This document shows positions 4,795 to 5,326 of a stretch of 5,326 nucleotides of DNA, piece after piece. A program made the position numbers and the translations under genes. The stretch is taken from assembly GCA_964647255.1 (NCBI GenBank), contig CAZYGI010000152.1, forward strand, positions 1 through 5,326, in the 5' to 3' direction. The notes beneath the pieces were generated by a model. The model worked only from the letters and a program-made list of their open reading frames with translations, did no database searches and was not told where the DNA came from. Source of the stretch: CAWJEL01 sp964647255 (lineage in GTDB: Bacteria > Chloroflexota > Anaerolineae > CG2-30-64-16). How positions within the stretch are numbered: the stretch's first letter is position 1; each line of letters starts with the position of its first letter.

Positions 4795-5326
4795 CTACTT
4801 CAATGCTTCGACGATCTTACGCACATTGTATCGCATCATCTCGATATAAGTCGGCGCGTCCCCGCCGGCTGCAGTTACGGAGTGCGTATAGAGGCCGGTC
4901 ACCACCTTAATTCCGGCCTCCCCGGACAGTTGCTCCGCCAACTGGGCGTTGGCGCCCGTCTCCAAGAAAATCGCCGGCGCGCCGGTTGCCTTGATCGCAT
5001 CCACCAGCCGCGCCAACTGCTGCGCCGACGGCGACGCGGCGCTGCTGATGCTCGGTATGACTGCGCCGACGATTTTGAAGCCGTAGCGGTCGGCGAAGTA
5101 GCCGAGAGTCTCATGGTTGGTCACCAAGAGCCGGCGCGCCGACGGAACCTGCGTCACTTGCGCCGCGATCCAGGTGTTCAGATCGCTGAGTTGGGCAATA
5201 TAGGTGTCCGCGTTTCGGGTGTAGATGTCGCTCCCGCTCGGGTCGGCCTGGCTCAACCCATCCCGGATGTTCTGGACGTATCGTATCACGCTCACCGGAT
5301 CGAGCCAGAAGTGCGGGTCTGGCTCG
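4795..5326 (-). CDS. metal ABC transporter substrate-binding protein, cluster 9 (ZnuA/MntC-like), 5'-truncated by the window
   Basis: This is the C-terminal 177 residues of the extracytoplasmic protein that captures the metal ion and hands it to the permease. The open frame runs off the right edge; the GTG at 5295 is an internal Val. The visible part starts with DPHFWLDP, the family signature carrying the first His ligand still in view (codon 5313-5311). It is followed by VTNHETLGYFADRYGF with the second His (codon 5115-5113), IFLETGANAQLAEQL with a Glu ligand (codon 4962-4960), and TGLYTHSVTAAGGDAPTY, where most family members have an Asp ligand and this one has His (codon 4884-4882). The end, YIEMMRYNVRKIVEAL, is typical. 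The N-terminus, with signal peptide, first ligand and any His-rich loop, is outside the window, so Zn or Mn preference cannot be judged. The stop is TAG at 4797-4795. Confidence 0.93.
   Translation of the reverse strand, partial: EPDPHFWLDPVSVIRYVQNIRDGLSQADPSGSDIYTRNADTYIAQLSDLNTWIAAQVTQVPSARRLLVTNHETLGYFADRYGFKIVGAVIPSISSAASPSAQQLARLVDAIKATGAPAIFLETGANAQLAEQLSGEAGIKVVTGLYTHSVTAAGGDAPTYIEMMRYNVRKIVEALK

Overview
The window is high-GC bacterial DNA holding two blocks of genes that converge near position 2170. Shine-Dalgarno sequences are strong (GGAG/GAGG cores 6-10 nt before the start codons) and genes are tightly packed, both typical of free-living bacteria. No marker gene fixes the phylum. 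The wording of the metal-binding protein and of the small 66-residue protein reminds me of Chloroflexota, but this is a recollection, not a search, and is low confidence.

Plus-strand block (1-2149): the 3' part of an alpha/beta-hydrolase of the esterase/lipase type, with all three catalytic residues visible; a 132-nt gap with a perfect 13-bp inverted repeat; a 358-residue protein with about seven membrane segments and no recognised function; and a 66-residue, probably beta-rich protein read from a GTG start behind a good Shine-Dalgarno and its own extended -10 promoter. These three genes show no obvious joint task.

Minus-strand block (5326 down to 2190): a divalent-metal uptake operon in the order binding protein (5' end outside the window), ATPase, permease (cluster-9 / ZnuABC-MntABC type ABC importer), then a GufA-like ZIP transporter. 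The ATPase and permease genes overlap by 8 nt and the permease is followed after 27 nt by the ZIP gene, so one transcript is likely. The presumed circuit is capture of Zn2+ (or Mn2+) outside the membrane by the lipoprotein or periplasmic binding protein, ATP-driven import through the permease, and a second, ATP-independent route through ZIP. The promoter and any Zur/Fur/MntR box would lie to the right of the window.

The most interesting points are the pairing of an ABC importer with a ZIP carrier in one operon, a Cys-Cys/acidic/His tail on the ATPase whose codons also form the permease ribosome binding site, a His in place of the usual Asp ligand of the binding protein, an intercistronic hairpin just after the binding-protein gene, and a 16-bp palindrome between the convergent genes that also encodes the end of the small protein. 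No RNA genes, CRISPR arrays, transposons or insertion sequences were seen. I did not find a clearly new multi-gene system; the least explained gene is the seven-segment membrane protein.
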